IMG/VR virus record: IMGVR_UViG_3300008119_000019
Coordinates: 1-38,084 of that record
Length of the DNA: 38,084 nt
Origin: a virus
Reading direction: 5' to 3' (one strand)
Part shown: piece by piece, positions 37,424 through 38,084 of the stretch
How the letters are laid out: each line of letters starts with the position of its first letter
Numbering within the stretch: the first letter of the stretch is position 1
Program-made: the position numbers and the translations under genes
Notes under the pieces: generated by a model
Database searches by the model: none
Told to the model about the DNA's origin: nothing
The model's input: the letters and a program-made list of their open reading frames with translations, nothing else

Positions 37424-37990
37424 ATGGAATATCCTAATTGGTTTGCTAATGTCCAGGACAGCTTTGAGAGAAACTTATCACGTTTTTCTGGTCAAGATAA
37501 CATTAACTTTTTACAAATAGGTGCCTACACTGGCGATGCCTCCTTGTGGATGTTAGAAAAAATACTTACTGGAAGTAACTCAAGCCTATATGACCTAGAT
37601 ACTTGGGCTGGATCAGATGAAGAAATACATAAAACCTTTAACTGGGCAGAAGTAGAAAATACATACATGTCAAAGGTAGAAAAGTTTAATAATGTAACTA
37701 AGCTTCGTGGTGACTCAAAAGCTATCCTGCCTTCTATGTTAGATGAGAAAAGAAACTTTTTTGATTTCGTATATGTGGATGGAAGTCATAAACTAATGGA
37801 TGTTTATGATGATGCCAGATACTCCTGGCAACTACTAAAAGTAGGTGGACTGATGTCCTTTGACGACTATGGCTGGAATGGAATGAATGTAGAAGTTCAA
37901 ATGGGTGCAGACAGATTCCTGTATGATGTTCATAATCAGGTTAGAATTATTGAAAGAGGTTTGCAACTTTGGGTGGAGAAAACTGAATGA
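37424..37990 (+). CDS. Class I SAM-dependent methyltransferase
   Basis: A 188-residue protein. NFLQIGAYTGDASLWML is motif I of the Rossmann-like fold that binds S-adenosylmethionine; LYDLDTW follows, FDFVYVDGSHKLMDVYDDARYSW and LLKVGGLMSFDDYGW are the later motifs. The pattern fits the Methyltransf_24 type, which usually acts on small molecules or sugars (O-methylation), often with glycosyltransferases. It might modify the product of the two transferases at 21.5-22.9 kb. Start is immediately after the previous stop. Confidence 0.8.
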   Translation: MEYPNWFANVQDSFERNLSRFSGQDNINFLQIGAYTGDASLWMLEKILTGSNSSLYDLDTWAGSDEEIHKTFNWAEVENTYMSKVEKFNNVTKLRGDSKAILPSMLDEKRNFFDFVYVDGSHKLMDVYDDARYSWQLLKVGGLMSFDDYGWNGMNVEVQMGADRFLYDVHNQVRIIERGLQLWVEKTE

Positions 37991-38084
37991 CAACAATCGT
38001 AGGTATACAGGGTGATGGCTGGTCTGTAATGGCTGCAGATAGTCAGATTACAGAAGACAACAGTAGAATTATTAGTTCTGCTAC
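37987..38084 (+). CDS. Proteasome-beta-like N-terminal nucleophile hydrolase (3' partial)
   Basis: Only 32 residues are visible: MTTIVGIQGDGWSVMAADSQI followed by TEDNSR. After Met removal, Thr1 would be the nucleophile and the Asp of AADS falls at position 17, exactly where proteasome-type proteases have their catalytic Asp; Lys33 would be just past the window edge. Family members degrade proteins. The ATG overlaps the methyltransferase stop (ATGA). It needs the missing sequence to confirm the family. Confidence 0.6.
   Translation, partial: MTTIVGIQGDGWSVMAADSQITEDNSRIISSA

Noticed and set aside
1-38084. CRISPR array linked to the Cas4-like nuclease
   Set aside because: No regular direct repeats with spacers were seen, and no cas1/cas2. 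The nuclease sits in a recombination run.
1-38084. Integrase, attachment site or lysogeny repressor
   Set aside because: No tyrosine or serine recombinase motif was seen. The HTH proteins alone do not make a lysogeny module.

Overview
The window is part of the genome of a tailed double-stranded DNA phage (Caudoviricetes). It is AT-rich, tightly packed, and almost every gene is on the + strand, with start and stop codons commonly overlapping (ATGA, TAATG). A WhiB-type iron-sulphur regulator, a family essentially restricted to Actinobacteria and their phages, points to an actinobacterial host. The low GC and A/T-ending codons fit streamlined freshwater or marine actinobacteria better than high-GC soil species; that host call is inference. 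No integrase, attachment site or lysogeny repressor is seen, and capsid and portal genes lie outside the window.

Layout. (1) 1-8.2 kb: tail tip and fibre genes, comprising a large minor tail protein cut by the window edge, two small linkers, a fibronectin-III fibre ending in a self-cleaving S74 chaperone, a split coiled-coil/repeat protein, a further fibre-like protein, then an HNH nuclease. (2) 8.2-17.7 kb: replication, comprising a metallophosphoesterase, zinc-ribbon and HTH proteins, DnaB-type helicase, DnaG-type primase, gp32-like ssDNA-binding protein, DnaE-type polymerase with an intact PHP domain, and a MazG-like pyrophosphohydrolase. (3) 17.7-21.5 kb: recombination, comprising a RecA-like recombinase, a PD-(D/E)XK candidate resolvase, a Cas4/RecB-like Fe-S nuclease, a zinc-finger protein that seems to start at AUU, a RuvC-like resolvase and a small HTH protein. 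(4) 21.5-26 kb: two glycosyltransferases, a dNMP kinase, an FmdB-like zinc ribbon, and the small and large terminase subunits. (5) 26-32 kb: two Sec-signal proteins (846 aa with an apparent AUU start, and 537 aa), two small membrane proteins (one holin-like), tRNAs and structured RNA. (6) 32-38 kb: small accessory genes, comprising a pyrimidine-dimer-glycosylase-like protein, tRNA-Arg and tRNA-Thr, WhiB, a SLOG/YspA-like protein, thioredoxin, a single minus-strand membrane coiled-coil gene, a methyltransferase and the start of a proteasome-beta-like Ntn hydrolase.

How it works together: the phage brings a nearly complete replisome (helicase, primase, SSB, polymerase) and its own recombination system, and maintains nucleotide pools with MazG and dNMP kinase. 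It packages DNA with its terminase and supplements translation with tRNAs suited to its AT-rich codons. About a dozen sigma70-like promoters (-35 near TTGACR, 16-18 bp spacer, -10 near TATAAT, often with an upstream TGG) can be read by eye at module boundaries, and several sit so close to a start codon that a leaderless mRNA is likely. The most unusual signals are the two AUU starts, a tRNA-like RNA with a shortened anticodon arm embedded in competing GC hairpins, the phage-encoded exported proteins, and the proteasome-like gene at the right edge.
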